DNA from: JANYHF01 sp963732765
Lineage (GTDB): Bacteria; Pseudomonadota; Alphaproteobacteria; Rhizobiales; Hyphomicrobiaceae
Assembly: GCA_963732765.1 (NCBI GenBank)
Contig: CAVTAS010000010.1
Location: forward strand, 186,001-250,000
Direction of reading: 5' to 3'
DNA length: 64,000 bases
Shown here: piece after piece, positions 34,833 to 43,547 of the stretch
How the letters are laid out: every line of letters starts with the position of its first letter
Position numbering within the stretch: position 1 is the stretch's first letter
Notes under the pieces: generated by a model
The model's database searches: none
What the model saw: the letters and a program-made list of their open reading frames with translations, nothing else
What the model was told of the DNA's origin: nothing
Translations under genes and position numbers: made by a program

Positions 34833-35432
34833 ATGCAAGGCACTTTGGCAGAGCTGGGCGACCACGTGGGCGCCGTCCTTGGCGCGGGCGCGACCGGCCG
34901 ATCAATGCGCTTTGGCGAGCTTACGGTGACGGTCGCGCGCGATCAGATCGTCGCCGTGCTGACAAAGTTGCGCGATGACCCCGCGCTGCAGTTCGAAGTG
35001 CTGATCGATATCTGCGGCGTCGACTATCCGGCCCGTCCCGAGCGCTTCGACGTGGTTTATCACCTGCTGAGCATGCGCCTCAATCAGCGCATCCGCGTGA
35101 AGGTGGCGACGGACGAGGCAACCCCGGTGCCGTCGGCCGTGGACGTGTTCGTGGCGGCGAACTGGTTCGAGCGGGAGGCGTTCGATCTCTATGGGATCAT
35201 GTTCACGGGCCATCCGGACTTGCGGCGCATCCTGACGGACTATGGGTTTAAGGGGAGCCCATTGCGCAAGGACTTCCCGATGTCAGGCTATGTCGAAGTG
35301 CGATACGATGACGAGCAGAAGCGCGTTGTCTATGAGCCCATCAAGCTGACGCAGGAATTCCGCAAGTTTGACTTCGAGAGCCCGTGGGAGGGGATGCCAG
35401 CGGTTTTGCCGGGGGACGAGAAGGCGAAGTAG
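34833..35432 (+). CDS. nuoC: NADH-quinone oxidoreductase subunit C
   Basis: This 199-residue NuoC (30 kDa subunit) of the peripheral arm of complex I contains FEVLIDICGVDYPARPERFDV, the signature DVFVAANWFEREAFDLYGI, and GHPDLRRILTDYGFKGSPLR. The ATG at 34833 fits the family N-terminus (MQGTLAELGDHV). It lacks its normal upstream partners nuoA and nuoB: the preceding genes are sciP and a small unknown. A small membrane ORF and nuoD follow, so only nuoC and nuoD are linked here. Confidence 0.95.
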   Translation: MQGTLAELGDHVGAVLGAGATGRSMRFGELTVTVARDQIVAVLTKLRDDPALQFEVLIDICGVDYPARPERFDVVYHLLSMRLNQRIRVKVATDEATPVPSAVDVFVAANWFEREAFDLYGIMFTGHPDLRRILTDYGFKGSPLRKDFPMSGYVEVRYDDEQKRVVYEPIKLTQEFRKFDFESPWEGMPAVLPGDEKAK

Positions 35433-35462
35433 GCCGGTAGTCGTGATATAGGAGACATACAC

Positions 35463-35660
35463 ATGGGTTCGTTTTCCATCTGGCATTGGCTGATCCTTGT
35501 TCTCATGACAGTCGTCTGGGTCATACCGTTCTGGAGGATTTTTCCACGAGCAGGTTGGGCGGCGCCTTTGTCGCTGCTGATGCTTTTGCCGGTGGTAAAT
35601 GTTGTTCTGCTGTGGGTTTTGGCTTTCAAAACATGGCCCCAAGATCGGACTCAAGCCTAG
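35463..35660 (+). CDS. Small two-helix membrane protein between nuoC and nuoD
   Basis: This 65-residue protein starts MGSFSIWHWLILVLMTVVWV and contains two hydrophobic segments (residues 6-24 and 31-55, ending LLWVLAFKTWP). It resembles a widespread small-protein family beginning FSIWHWLIVL, whose role is unknown. The ATG at 35463 follows ATAGGAGACATACAC, a good ribosome-binding site. It is inserted in the 297 bp between nuoC and nuoD. It is not a recognised complex I subunit. Confidence 0.8.
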   Translation: MGSFSIWHWLILVLMTVVWVIPFWRIFPRAGWAAPLSLLMLLPVVNVVLLWVLAFKTWPQDRTQA

Positions 35661-35729
35661 CCAACCCTCTACCCAATCAAGGTCAGCGAAGTTTCTTCAG
35701 GCTTATCCAACTCACTCGGTACCCTCCCC

Positions 35730-36917
35730 ATGCAAACCGACATCCGCCAGTTCAACATCAACTTCGGCCCGCAACATCCGGCAGCTCACGGCGTGTTGCG
35801 CCTGGTGCTTGAACTCGATGGCGAGGTCGTCACCCGCGTCGATCCTCATATCGGGCTGCTGCATCGCGGCACCGAGAAACTGATCGAGCAGAAGACCTAT
35901 CTTCAGGCCATCCCCTATTTCGACCGGCTCGATTACGTCGCTCCCATGAACCAGGAGCATGCCTTCTGCCTCGCCATTGAGAAGCTGCTCGGCCTGGAAG
36001 TTCCGCGCCGCGCACAGCTGATCCGCGTGCTGTACTCCGAGATCGGGCGGCTGCTCTCCCATCTCCTCAACGTCACCACCCAGGCCATGGACGTCGGCGC
36101 GCTCACCCCGCCGCTGTGGGGGTTCGACGAGCGCGAAAAGCTGATGGTGTTCTACGAGCGCGCCTCGGGCAGCCGTATGCATGCCGCCTATTTCCGCCCC
36201 GGCGGCGTGCATCAGGACCTGCCGGAGAAGCTGATCGACGACATCGAAGCCTTCTGCATGCACCATCCCAAGGTGCTGGACGATATCGAGGGGCTGCTGA
36301 CCGAGAACCGCATTTTCAAGCAGCGCAACGTGGATATCGGCGTCATCTCTCTCAAGGACACGCTCGCCTGGGGCATGTCGGGCGTGATGGTGCGCGGCTC
36401 GGGCGCGGCCTGGGATTTGCGCAAGTCGCAGCCCTACGAGTGCTACCCTGAGATGGATTTCGACATTCCCATCGGCAAGAACGGCGATTGCTACGACCGC
36501 TATCTCATCCGCATGCTGGAGATGCGCGAGAGCGTGAAGATCATGCGCCAGTGCATCAAGAAGCTGCGCGAGCCCGAGGGCCAGGGTCGGCATGTCGCCG
36601 ACAACAACAAGATCGTGCCACCCAAGCGCTCCGAGATGAAGACCTCGATGGAGAGCTTGATCCATCACTTCAAGCTGTATACTGAAGGCTTCCACATACC
36701 GGCGGGCGAAGTCTACGCCTGCGTCGAAGCGCCCAAGGGCGAGTTCGGCGTCTATCTGATCGCCGATGGGTCGAACAAGCCCTACCGCTGCAAGATCCGC
36801 GCGCCGGGGTTTGCCCATCTGCAGGCCATGGATTTCATGAACCGCGGCCACATGCTGGCGGACGTGAGCGCGGTGTTGGGCTCGCTGGATATCGTGTTCG
36901 GCGAGGTGGATCGGTAG
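35730..36917 (+). CDS. nuoD: NADH-quinone oxidoreductase subunit D
   Basis: This 395-residue NuoD (49 kDa, quinone-site subunit) contains NFGPQHPAAHGVLRLVLELDG, GTEKLIEQKTYLQAIPYFDRL, the family motif GLLTENRIFKQRNVDIG, and PKGEFGVYLIADGSNKPYRC. It closes with VFGEVDR as expected. The gene is intact and follows nuoC by about 300 bp. The next usual subunits (nuoE onward) do not follow; a Uma2-family gene does. Confidence 0.97.
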   Translation: MQTDIRQFNINFGPQHPAAHGVLRLVLELDGEVVTRVDPHIGLLHRGTEKLIEQKTYLQAIPYFDRLDYVAPMNQEHAFCLAIEKLLGLEVPRRAQLIRVLYSEIGRLLSHLLNVTTQAMDVGALTPPLWGFDEREKLMVFYERASGSRMHAAYFRPGGVHQDLPEKLIDDIEAFCMHHPKVLDDIEGLLTENRIFKQRNVDIGVISLKDTLAWGMSGVMVRGSGAAWDLRKSQPYECYPEMDFDIPIGKNGDCYDRYLIRMLEMRESVKIMRQCIKKLREPEGQGRHVADNNKIVPPKRSEMKTSMESLIHHFKLYTEGFHIPAGEVYACVEAPKGEFGVYLIADGSNKPYRCKIRAPGFAHLQAMDFMNRGHMLADVSAVLGSLDIVFGEVDR

Positions 36918-36967
36918 AGGCAGCACGATGGCGGTGCATGGCCAGTTGATGTATTCTCGCCAGTACG

Positions 36968-37585
36968 TTGAACGCGAGGCTCGCAATGAATGTCCACGCC
37001 AAGTTTCCGCCGGCACCCTCCAGTCCAAAGGGACCGATGACCATCGAGGAGTTCCTCGTCTTTACCGAGACGTGTCCGGACGGCGAGAAGTGGGAGCTGA
37101 TCGAGGGGGAGCCGGTTTTGAACGCTTCGCCAACTGATTTTCACCAGATCGTGGTGCTCAACATCGGTGCGTTCTTGAAAGCTGAGAGACGGCGACTGAA
37201 GGCGAGTTGGATTCCACTTTTGGGCATCGGTACGCGTGTGCCGGCATCTCCCAACAGCCTCCCCCAGCCGGACGTCTTTGTCATGGAACAGTTGCCCAAG
37301 GGCTCTCCTGTGACCTCTGACGCTGTCGTGATGTTCGAAGTGCTCTCGAAGAGCAACACCAAGGCCGATCAGGCTTGGCGCCGACGCGTTTACGCCAGCG
37401 TTCCGAACTGCCAGCACTACGTTACGGTGTCAATGAAGACGGTCGAGGTCGTCGCGTATGACCGAAGCACCAACTGGAAAGCGCGCCGAACGACCGACCT
37501 TGCAGGTGCACTCGCACTTCCGGTGCTCAGCATCTCAATGCCACTTGCGGAGATTTATCAGTGGACGCCATTTGATGCCCAATAA
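36968..37585 (+). CDS. Uma2-family (DUF820) putative endonuclease
   Basis: This protein of about 205 residues contains the core MTIEEFLVFTETCPDGEKWE and LIEGEPVLNASP, then a PD-(D/E)XK-like site (LPQPDVFVMEQL and VVMFEVLSKSN). DUF820/Uma2 proteins are numerous in cyanobacteria and some Alphaproteobacteria; their function is unproven. The frame allows starts at 36968 and 36986. Like the DUF559 gene between pheS and pheT, it sits next to core genes, here immediately after nuoD, replacing nuoE. Confidence 0.85.
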   Translation: MNARLAMNVHAKFPPAPSSPKGPMTIEEFLVFTETCPDGEKWELIEGEPVLNASPTDFHQIVVLNIGAFLKAERRRLKASWIPLLGIGTRVPASPNSLPQPDVFVMEQLPKGSPVTSDAVVMFEVLSKSNTKADQAWRRRVYASVPNCQHYVTVSMKTVEVVAYDRSTNWKARRTTDLAGALALPVLSISMPLAEIYQWTPFDAQ

Positions 37586-37591
37586 TGCCCT

Positions 37592-38056
37592 TCACACCCC
37601 CACCCCGCCCTCCAACCCAAACCGCCGCTTGATGCGCCGGAACAGCTGATCGCGCAGCGTCCGGTACGCCTCAACCCGCTGCTCGCGTGTGCCCTCGATG
37701 TAGCTCGGGTCCAGCGTCGGCCAATACTCCACCTCGAAGGCCATGGTGCGGGTCAGCTCCAGCACCGCGTGATGCGCTTCCGGCGACAGCGACACCACCA
37801 GATCGAACGAGGTATCGGCCAGCTCGCTGAGATCATGCGGCTTGTGCCTGGCCACATCGATCCCGATCTCCTCCATGACCTCGGTCAGCATCGGGTCCTT
37901 GGCGCCGGCCCGCACGCCGGCGGAGGCAACATAGGTGCGCCGGCCCGCCAGATGCATCAGGATGGCTGCCGCCATCGGCGAGCGAATCGCGTTCATGGTG
38001 CAGGCGAACAGCACCGCACCCGGCAATTCTCCCTGGCCGGTGCGGGCACCAGACAT
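37592..38056 (-). CDS. Low-molecular-weight protein-tyrosine-phosphatase-like protein
   Basis: This 154-residue protein has the LMW-PTP fold: the P-loop CTMNAIRS (C-x5-R) at AVLFACTMNAIRSPMAA, the N-terminal strand before it, and the DP-type loop in EYWPTLDPSYIEG that supplies the acid. The P-loop differs from the classical C-x-G-N-x-x-R-S (Met replaces Gly), so it may be an arsenate reductase-like or divergent phosphatase. It lies in a leftward cluster with UPF0262 and DUF2948, a conserved alphaproteobacterial neighbourhood near murA/hisD. Confidence 0.88.
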   Translation of the reverse strand: MSGARTGQGELPGAVLFACTMNAIRSPMAAAILMHLAGRRTYVASAGVRAGAKDPMLTEVMEEIGIDVARHKPHDLSELADTSFDLVVSLSPEAHHAVLELTRTMAFEVEYWPTLDPSYIEGTREQRVEAYRTLRDQLFRRIKRRFGLEGGVGV

Positions 38057-38060
38057 CGGC

Positions 38061-38555
38061 TCAGGCCTTCCAGTGCAGGGCGCACAGCAGAGTGAAAAGC
38101 CGGCGTGCGGTCGGTTGGTCGACCTCGATGCGACCCTTGAGCCGCTCTATCAGCAGGCCGCTCCCCTCGTCGTGCATGGCGCGGCGGCCCATGTCGATCG
38201 CCTCGATGCGGGATGGCGGAGCCGACTTGATGGCGTCGTAGTAGCTCTCGCAAATCAGCGTGTAATCTTTCACCAGGCGGCGAAAGGACCCAAGCCCGAC
38301 CGGCGCGGACAGCAAGGGTACGTGAGCCGCATCGCTCACTTCGAAGTTCAGCCGCTCTCCGGCCATGGCCAGGCGCAGCCGATACGGGCCGGCAGGGCCG
38401 GCTTCAAGCTTGAACCTATTGTCGGCAATCAGATCGAAAATCGCGACATGGCGCTCATGCTCGATATCGGCCCGGGCGCGGCCCAGCGTGGCGGGATCGA
38501 GGTCCACGGCAATCAGTCTGAACTGGGCCGAGGCGGTTGGGGAACCATCCGTCAT
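38061..38555 (-). CDS. UPF0262 family protein
   Basis: This 164-residue protein matches UPF0262, found almost only in Alphaproteobacteria: FRLIAVDLDPATLGRARADI, then EHERHVAIFDLIADNRF, GLGSFRRLVKDYTLICESYY, and RIEAIDMGRRAMHDEG. Function is unknown. The Met at 38555 gives the family start; upstream frame is spurious. It ends 5 bp before the phosphatase gene, suggesting one transcript: DUF2948, UPF0262, phosphatase. Confidence 0.92.
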   Translation of the reverse strand: MTDGSPTASAQFRLIAVDLDPATLGRARADIEHERHVAIFDLIADNRFKLEAGPAGPYRLRLAMAGERLNFEVSDAAHVPLLSAPVGLGSFRRLVKDYTLICESYYDAIKSAPPSRIEAIDMGRRAMHDEGSGLLIERLKGRIEVDQPTARRLFTLLCALHWKA

Positions 38556-38592
38556 GGTTTTGCGCCTGCGTTTGGCCAGCTGTCGTAAGGCG

Positions 38593-39054
38593 TCAGCTTG
38601 CGTCGTCCTTGAAGTCGTGGCCGGGCCGATGCGACGTGGTCCAAACCGGTCCGAGATCGCGCAGCTCGGCTTCGATGCAATCAACCTCCAGCCGGATCGC
38701 GCCACCCCCGGAGCATACCAGCGTGAGGTGGCCCGAGGGCGCATTGGTCTCGGCGAACTGCACCGCCAGCAGCGAAAGTACGGCCCCCGGCGCCGTTTGG
38801 ACAATATTTTGGCGGCGCACCGCCGTCACATGCTCGAAGCGCAAGGCGCAGCGGCGGCGCTGGTGGCCGGAGCGTGCGGCCTTGCCGCCGACAGCCGAGG
38901 GCAAAGTCCAATCGAAGCGGTTCACGATGGCGACAAACCGCTTCTCGCGCGGCAGATAGCTCAGATCCGCCACCTGCAACACAGCGTCCTGCACGTGCGC
39001 CGAGATCACCGTCAGGTCGTCCTGGTCAAGAGCGACAAGTTTCAACAGCGGCAT
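38593..39054 (-). CDS. DUF2948 family protein
   Basis: This 153-residue protein starts MPLLKLVALDQDDLTVISAH and contains LSYLPREKRFVAIVNRFDW and GGGAIRLEVDCIEAELRDLG. These blocks define DUF2948, an alphaproteobacterial family of unknown role usually next to hisD and murA. Neither hisD nor murA is present here. The Met at 39054 is preferred over the upstream frame extension. Start and end fit the 38 bp gap to UPF0262. Confidence 0.9.
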   Translation of the reverse strand: MPLLKLVALDQDDLTVISAHVQDAVLQVADLSYLPREKRFVAIVNRFDWTLPSAVGGKAARSGHQRRRCALRFEHVTAVRRQNIVQTAPGAVLSLLAVQFAETNAPSGHLTLVCSGGGAIRLEVDCIEAELRDLGPVWTTSHRPGHDFKDDAS

Positions 39055-39289
39055 AGCGGGGTCCGGAACGTCAAAGGAGAACGGAGCGGGGCCGCCCGCT
39101 GCGGCGAAACAAACACCCTGGTGTTCTAACGGTCCGGGACATTTTGTGCAACGCGGCATAGCCGTTGTGATGCAGTGCGAGAAATCTCTTGCACCGGCAG
39201 ACATGCCGGGGCTGGATCGGCTGGTCAAAACTGGTGGTTGGATCGTTTCACCAGCCCCGACTATCGAACGATTTGCGAAAGGCCGCCAG

Positions 39290-40138
39290 ATGGCTAGCGA
39301 CGCCCAGACCCTTCATCCCAACCCGGTCGTCAGCATCGGCTCGGTGCGCTGCGGCAACGCCCTGCCCCTGATGGTGTTTGCCGGCCCTTGCCAGCTGGAA
39401 ACGCGCGAACACGCGCTGATGATGGCCGGCGAACTGAAAACCATTGCCGCCCGCCTCGGGATCGGCCTCGTCTACAAGACCAGTTTTGACAAGGCCAACC
39501 GCACCTCGCTCGGCGGCAAGCGCGGCATCGGGCTTGAGGGAGCGCTGCCGATCTTCGACGAAATCCGGGCGAAGCTCGCGTTGCCGATTGTCACTGATGT
39601 GCACACCGCCGAACAATGCGCGGTGCTTAGCCCCCATGTGGACGTGCTGCAAATCCCCGCCTTCTTGTGCCGCCAGACCGATCTTCTCATTGCTGCGGCA
39701 AAGACGGGAAAGGTCGTGAAAGTCAAGAAGGGCCAGTTCCTCGCCCCCTGGGACATGAAGAACGTAGTCGGCAAGATTTTGGCAAGTGGCAACCCGAACG
39801 TGCTGCTGACCGAGCGCGGCGCCAGCTTCGGCTACAACACGCTGGTCAGCGATATGCGCGCGCTACCCATCATGGCCGAGACCGGCTGCCCGGTGATCTT
39901 CGACGCCACGCACTCTGTGCAGCAACCGGGCGGCCAGGGCGCGAGCACCGGCGGAGACAGGCGGATGGTGCCTGTGCTGGCCCGCGCCGCAGTGGCGGTT
40001 GGCGTGGCCGGGCTGTTCGTGGAGACGCATCAGGACCCGGATCGTGCGCCGTCGGATGGGCCCAATATGGTGCCGCTGGCGGAGTTCGAGGGGCTGATGC
40101 GCGGGCTGATGCGGATTGATGGGGTGGTGAAGGGGTGA
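39290..40138 (+). CDS. kdsA: 2-dehydro-3-deoxyphosphooctonate aldolase (KDO-8-P synthase)
   Basis: This 282-residue protein condenses PEP with arabinose 5-phosphate to make KDO-8-P for lipopolysaccharide. Motifs are VFAGPCQLETREHAL, the substrate-binding KTSFDKANRTS, KGQFLAPWDMKNV, ERGASFGYNTLVSDMRALP, and IFDATHSVQQPGGQG. The start at 39290 gives a typical length. The gene is intact, but a degenerate copy of one internal segment lies 60 bp after its stop (40201-40308). The divergent neighbour is DUF2948. Confidence 0.96.
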   Translation: MASDAQTLHPNPVVSIGSVRCGNALPLMVFAGPCQLETREHALMMAGELKTIAARLGIGLVYKTSFDKANRTSLGGKRGIGLEGALPIFDEIRAKLALPIVTDVHTAEQCAVLSPHVDVLQIPAFLCRQTDLLIAAAKTGKVVKVKKGQFLAPWDMKNVVGKILASGNPNVLLTERGASFGYNTLVSDMRALPIMAETGCPVIFDATHSVQQPGGQGASTGGDRRMVPVLARAAVAVGVAGLFVETHQDPDRAPSDGPNMVPLAEFEGLMRGLMRIDGVVKG

Positions 40139-40200
40139 GGGGGTGTGTGTGTCGGGCGCCCCGCGCTAGAACATCACGCCATCTGAAACGTTCCGTCCAC

Positions 40201-40308
40201 CGAGCGCAGTGCCAGTTTCGACTACGGCACGCTGGTCGAGAGGACATGCGCGCACTCCTCGTCATGGCCGAGACTGGCAATCTGGCGATTTCTGACTTGA
40301 CCCACATC
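40201..40308 (+). pseudogene. Degenerate partial duplicate of kdsA
   Basis: CCGAGCGCAGTGCCAGTTTC and onward aligns with kdsA from about 39811 (CCGAGCGCGGCGCCAGCTTC). The conceptual reading is SASFDYGTLV, then, after a 2-base shift, MRALLVMAETGNLAISDLTH, against the parent GASFGYNTLVSDMRALPIMA and onward. Many third-position and some first-position changes show it is old. It lies about 390 bp downstream of the parental segment. It cannot encode a working protein. Confidence 0.75.
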
Positions 40309-40358
40309 AATCCGCCCGCGTCCTGGTGCAGGGCAGCTCCGCGCCGGTTGCCTGCGAA

Positions 40359-40372
40359 TTGATCGGGATCAA
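40359..40372 (+). promoter_or_regulatory. Perfect FNR/NnrR-type box upstream of the cytochrome b gene
   Basis: TTGATCGGGATCAA fits TTGAT-N4-ATCAA exactly, like the site at 23860. It is 64 bp upstream of the cytochrome b start, a suitable position for activation. It ties this gene to the nirK/cupredoxin group 16 kb away. Confidence 0.7.
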
Positions 40373-40436
40373 GGTCTGCGCGCCCGGGTTCGGGACTCGA
40401 TCACTCCCACCAGAGGCAAATCCAGGAGTGCTGGAA

Positions 40437-41033
40437 ATGGCAGACATAACCGCAAGCCGCAGCAGCGGCATGGTCCAGGTGTGGGACCCGCTGGTCCGCA
40501 TCTTCCACTGGAGTTTGGTGGCGGCCTTCACCGTCGCCTATCTCTCCAGCGACATCGGTGAAGGCGGCGAGGTGGAGGACGGCGGCGGCGCCCCGCTGGG
40601 AAACCTGCATGTGAACGCCGGTTACATCGTCATGGGGCTGGTCGCCTTCCGGATCGTCTGGGGGCTGATCGGATCTCGCCACGCGCGCTTTTCCGACTTC
40701 GTCTACGGCCCAGTCACGATCATCCGCTATGGTATCGATCTCTTGCTGTTCCGGGCCAGACGCATACTCGGCCACAGTCCGGTCGGCGGCGCCATGGTGA
40801 TCGCGCTGCTCGTCATGCTGACGATCACCGCGGGGTCGGGCTACGCGCTGACGCTGCCGGGGAACGGCGAGGACAGTCCCTACAAAGCCGTGCACGACTT
40901 GTCCGCGAATCTGACACTCGGTTTGGTCGTGCTGCACATCGTTGGAGTGCTGTTTTCAAGTCTTGTCCATCGCGAAAACCTGATCTGGGCAATGATCACC
41001 GGCATGAAACGCGAGGAGGATGGTCATGATTGA
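40437..41033 (+). CDS. Cytochrome b561-type membrane protein
   Basis: This 198-residue protein has four transmembrane segments and the histidines expected for two b haems: VRIFHWSLVAAF, NLHVNAGYIVMG, AVHDLSANLTLG and VLHIVGVLF. It resembles Ni/Fe-hydrogenase-type cytochrome b subunits that move electrons between quinone and periplasmic carriers. The ATG at 40437 follows CCAGGAGTGCTGGAA. The FNR-type box upstream suggests a role in anaerobic or denitrifying electron transfer. No cytochrome c partner is adjacent, but the cupredoxin at 23254 is a candidate acceptor by regulation. Confidence 0.87.
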   Translation: MADITASRSSGMVQVWDPLVRIFHWSLVAAFTVAYLSSDIGEGGEVEDGGGAPLGNLHVNAGYIVMGLVAFRIVWGLIGSRHARFSDFVYGPVTIIRYGIDLLLFRARRILGHSPVGGAMVIALLVMLTITAGSGYALTLPGNGEDSPYKAVHDLSANLTLGLVVLHIVGVLFSSLVHRENLIWAMITGMKREEDGHD

Positions 41034-41057
41034 ATTGCGCGTGTCGCTGGCGCGGCT

Positions 41058-43170
41058 TCAGCCGCTGCGGAATAGCTTCACCGCCTCATCGCAATCGAAC
41101 AGATAGAGCAGTTGCCGCAGCGCTTTCCCACGGTCGGTAGTGAGCTGAGGATCGCGCGACAATGTCAGCGCGGCATCGGCGCGCGCCAGTTCCAGCAACT
41201 CGGCAAAATTGGGCACCTCGGCCATGCGGAATTCAGGGGCGCCGCTCTGGCGCGTGCCCAGTACTTCGCCGCCGCCGCGCAGACGCAGGTCCTCCTCGGC
41301 GATCTTGAAGCCGTCCTCGGTCTCGCGCATCATCTGGATACGGGCGGTTGCGGTTTCGCCGAGCGGGCCCTGATAAAGCAGAATGCACGTGGACTGACGG
41401 GTCCCGCGCCCGACGCGACCGCGCAGCTGATGCAATTGAGCCAGGCCGAAGCGCTCGGCGTGCTCGATGACCATGATCGAGGCGTTCGGCACATTGACGC
41501 CAACCTCGATGACCGTGGTGGCGACCAGGATGGCGAGCGCGCCGGAGGAGAAGGCGGCCATCACCTCGTCCTTGGCGGGGCCCGGCATCTGGCCGTGGAC
41601 GAGGCCGACGCTGGTCGCCGAAATACTGGCGCAGATGCGCGGCCCGCTCTTCGGCTGCGGCCAGCTCCGAGACGTCGGAGGTCTCGACCAGCGGGCAGAC
41701 CCAATAGATCTGCGCGCCCTGCTGCAACGCCCGGCCCATTGCCTCGATGACCTCGTCGATGCGCTCGGTGGAAACGGCGCGCGTTGTCACGGGCTTGCGG
41801 CCGGCCGGCTTCTCGGTGAGTTTGCTCACCTCCAGATCGCCATAGTGCGTCAGAAGCAGCGTGCGCGGAATGGGCGTGGCCGTCATGAACAGGACATTGG
41901 CGCCGTAGGGACCGCCCTTGGCCTGCAGCGCGAGCCGCTGCTGTACGCCGAAGCGGTGCTGTTCGTCGATCACCGCGAAGGCGAGATCCTTGTAGACGAC
42001 CTCCTCCTGGAACAGGGCGTGTGTTCCGATCAGGAGATCGATTTCCCCGGACGCCAGCTCCGCCAGCACGATCTTGCGCGCCTTGCCCTTCTCGCGGCCG
42101 GTCAGCAAGCCGATCCGTATCCCCGCCTTCTCGGCCAACGGCCCGATGGTCTCGGCATGCTGGCGGGCCAGCACCTCTGTGGGCGCCATGATGCAGGCTT
42201 GCGATCCCGCCTCGATGGCGATGCTCGCCGCCATCAGCGCCACCAGCGTTTTGCCGCTACCGACGTCGCCCTGCAGCAGCCGCAACATGCGGTGCGGCGC
42301 GGCCATGTCTCTTTCAACTTCAGCCAGCGCTGTGACCTGCGAATTCGTTAACTTGAACGGAATCGCCGCCGTCACCCGCTCACGGATACGGCCATCGCCG
42401 ACGACGCTGCGGCCCTGTTGATTCTTCTGGCTCTGCCGGACCAGGGCCAGCGCCAGCTGCCCTGCCAGCAGCTCGTCGAACGCCAGCCGCTGCCAGGGCG
42501 GCGCCCCGGTGGCGATGTCCGCCGGTTCCTGCGGATAATGCAGCCTGTGAAAACTCTCGGCGAATCCGAGCGCCGTCAGCCTGTTGATGACGCTCTCGTC
42601 CAGCCACTCCGGGATCGCCGGCATCAGGTCCAGCGCGCGGCCGATCAGCTTGTGCAGCACTTTGCCCGACAGTCCCGCCGTGAGCGGATAGACCGGCTCC
42701 AGCAGGGGCAGCTTGTTCAGTTCATCCGCCCCCACCACATGGTCGGGGTGCATCATCTGCAGCTTTTCGCCGTAAGCCTCGATGCGGCCTGAGACGTAGC
42801 GCTCCTCGCCCACCGGCAGCATGCGCTCCACATACCGGCGGTCGGCGTGGAAAAACACGATTTCGAGCTTGGCGGTGGCGTCCTCGGCCAGCACGGTGTG
42901 CGGCGCGCGGCTGCCGGCAGCCGGAATGCGGTGCTTGCGGACGATCACCTTTACGGTGGCGATGGTGCCGGGGACCGCTTCGGCCAGGGCCGGCATGGCG
43001 CGCCGGTCGATGACCCCGGTGGGCGTGTGCATCAGCAGGTCGATCAGGCGCGGCTCAGCAACCTGCCCCGGCAAGGCGAGCGCCTTCTTGAGCAGCTGCA
43101 GCACGCGCGGCCCCACGCCCTCCAGGCTCTGCGCCGATGCAAACAGGGGAGTGAGGTGTTCGGGGCGCAT
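41058..43170 (-). CDS. recG: ATP-dependent DNA helicase RecG, split by a frameshift
   Basis: RecG drives branch migration at stalled forks. The first frame from the Met at 43170 holds the wedge/OB domain and helicase motifs I (LQGDVGSGKTLVALM), II (VIDEQHRFGVQQR) and III (LFMTATPIPRT), to AAHLRQYF. The rest (motif V region VIEVGVNVPNAS and motif VI LHQLRGRVGRGTRQS) is in the next frame, ending LFDCDEAVKLFRSG. One extra G in TTCGGCG (about 41618) explains the break; the rejoined protein is about 700 residues, normal for RecG. Upstream, divergent, is sdhE, the usual neighbour in this order. Confidence 0.93.
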
Positions 43171-43274
43171 GGGGGCGGTGTGCTCGTCGCCTTGACGGAT
43201 CGGGCGCACTGGTGGCGCTATGGTCCGGCACGTTGGCGGTGCGAGCCGGATGCGTCAAGCCGCAGGAGAGACAA

Positions 43275-43538
43275 ATGGACGACGATGATCTGGTCGCGCG
43301 GCGACGGCGATGCCTGTACCGGGCCGAGCATCGTGGCACCAAGGAGATGGACTGGCTGCTGGGTCAGTTCGCTGCCGACCAGCTGCCGCACGCCGACACA
43401 GCCGCGCTCGCCGCTTGGGAGGAGCTGGTGCAGATCCCCGATCCGCAGTTGTATGACTGGATCATGGGGCATGAGGTGGTCGAGGAGCCGAGGATTGCAG
43501 GTATTGTTCAGCAGATCCGGACCTACCACTGCATGTAA
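43275..43538 (+). CDS. sdhE: FAD assembly factor SdhE
   Basis: This 87-residue protein of the SdhE/SDH5 family attaches FAD to succinate dehydrogenase. The conserved RGxxE region is seen as EHRGTKEMDWLLGQFA, followed by LPQADTAAL-like spacing (LPHADTAALAAWEEL) and DPQLYDWIMG. The start at 43275 follows CGCAGGAGAGACAA. The divergent recG pairing (about 100 bp) is conserved in many Hyphomicrobiales and contains both promoters. Confidence 0.94.
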   Translation: MDDDDLVARRRRCLYRAEHRGTKEMDWLLGQFAADQLPHADTAALAAWEELVQIPDPQLYDWIMGHEVVEEPRIAGIVQQIRTYHCM

Positions 43539-43547
43539 TCGGTTGAA

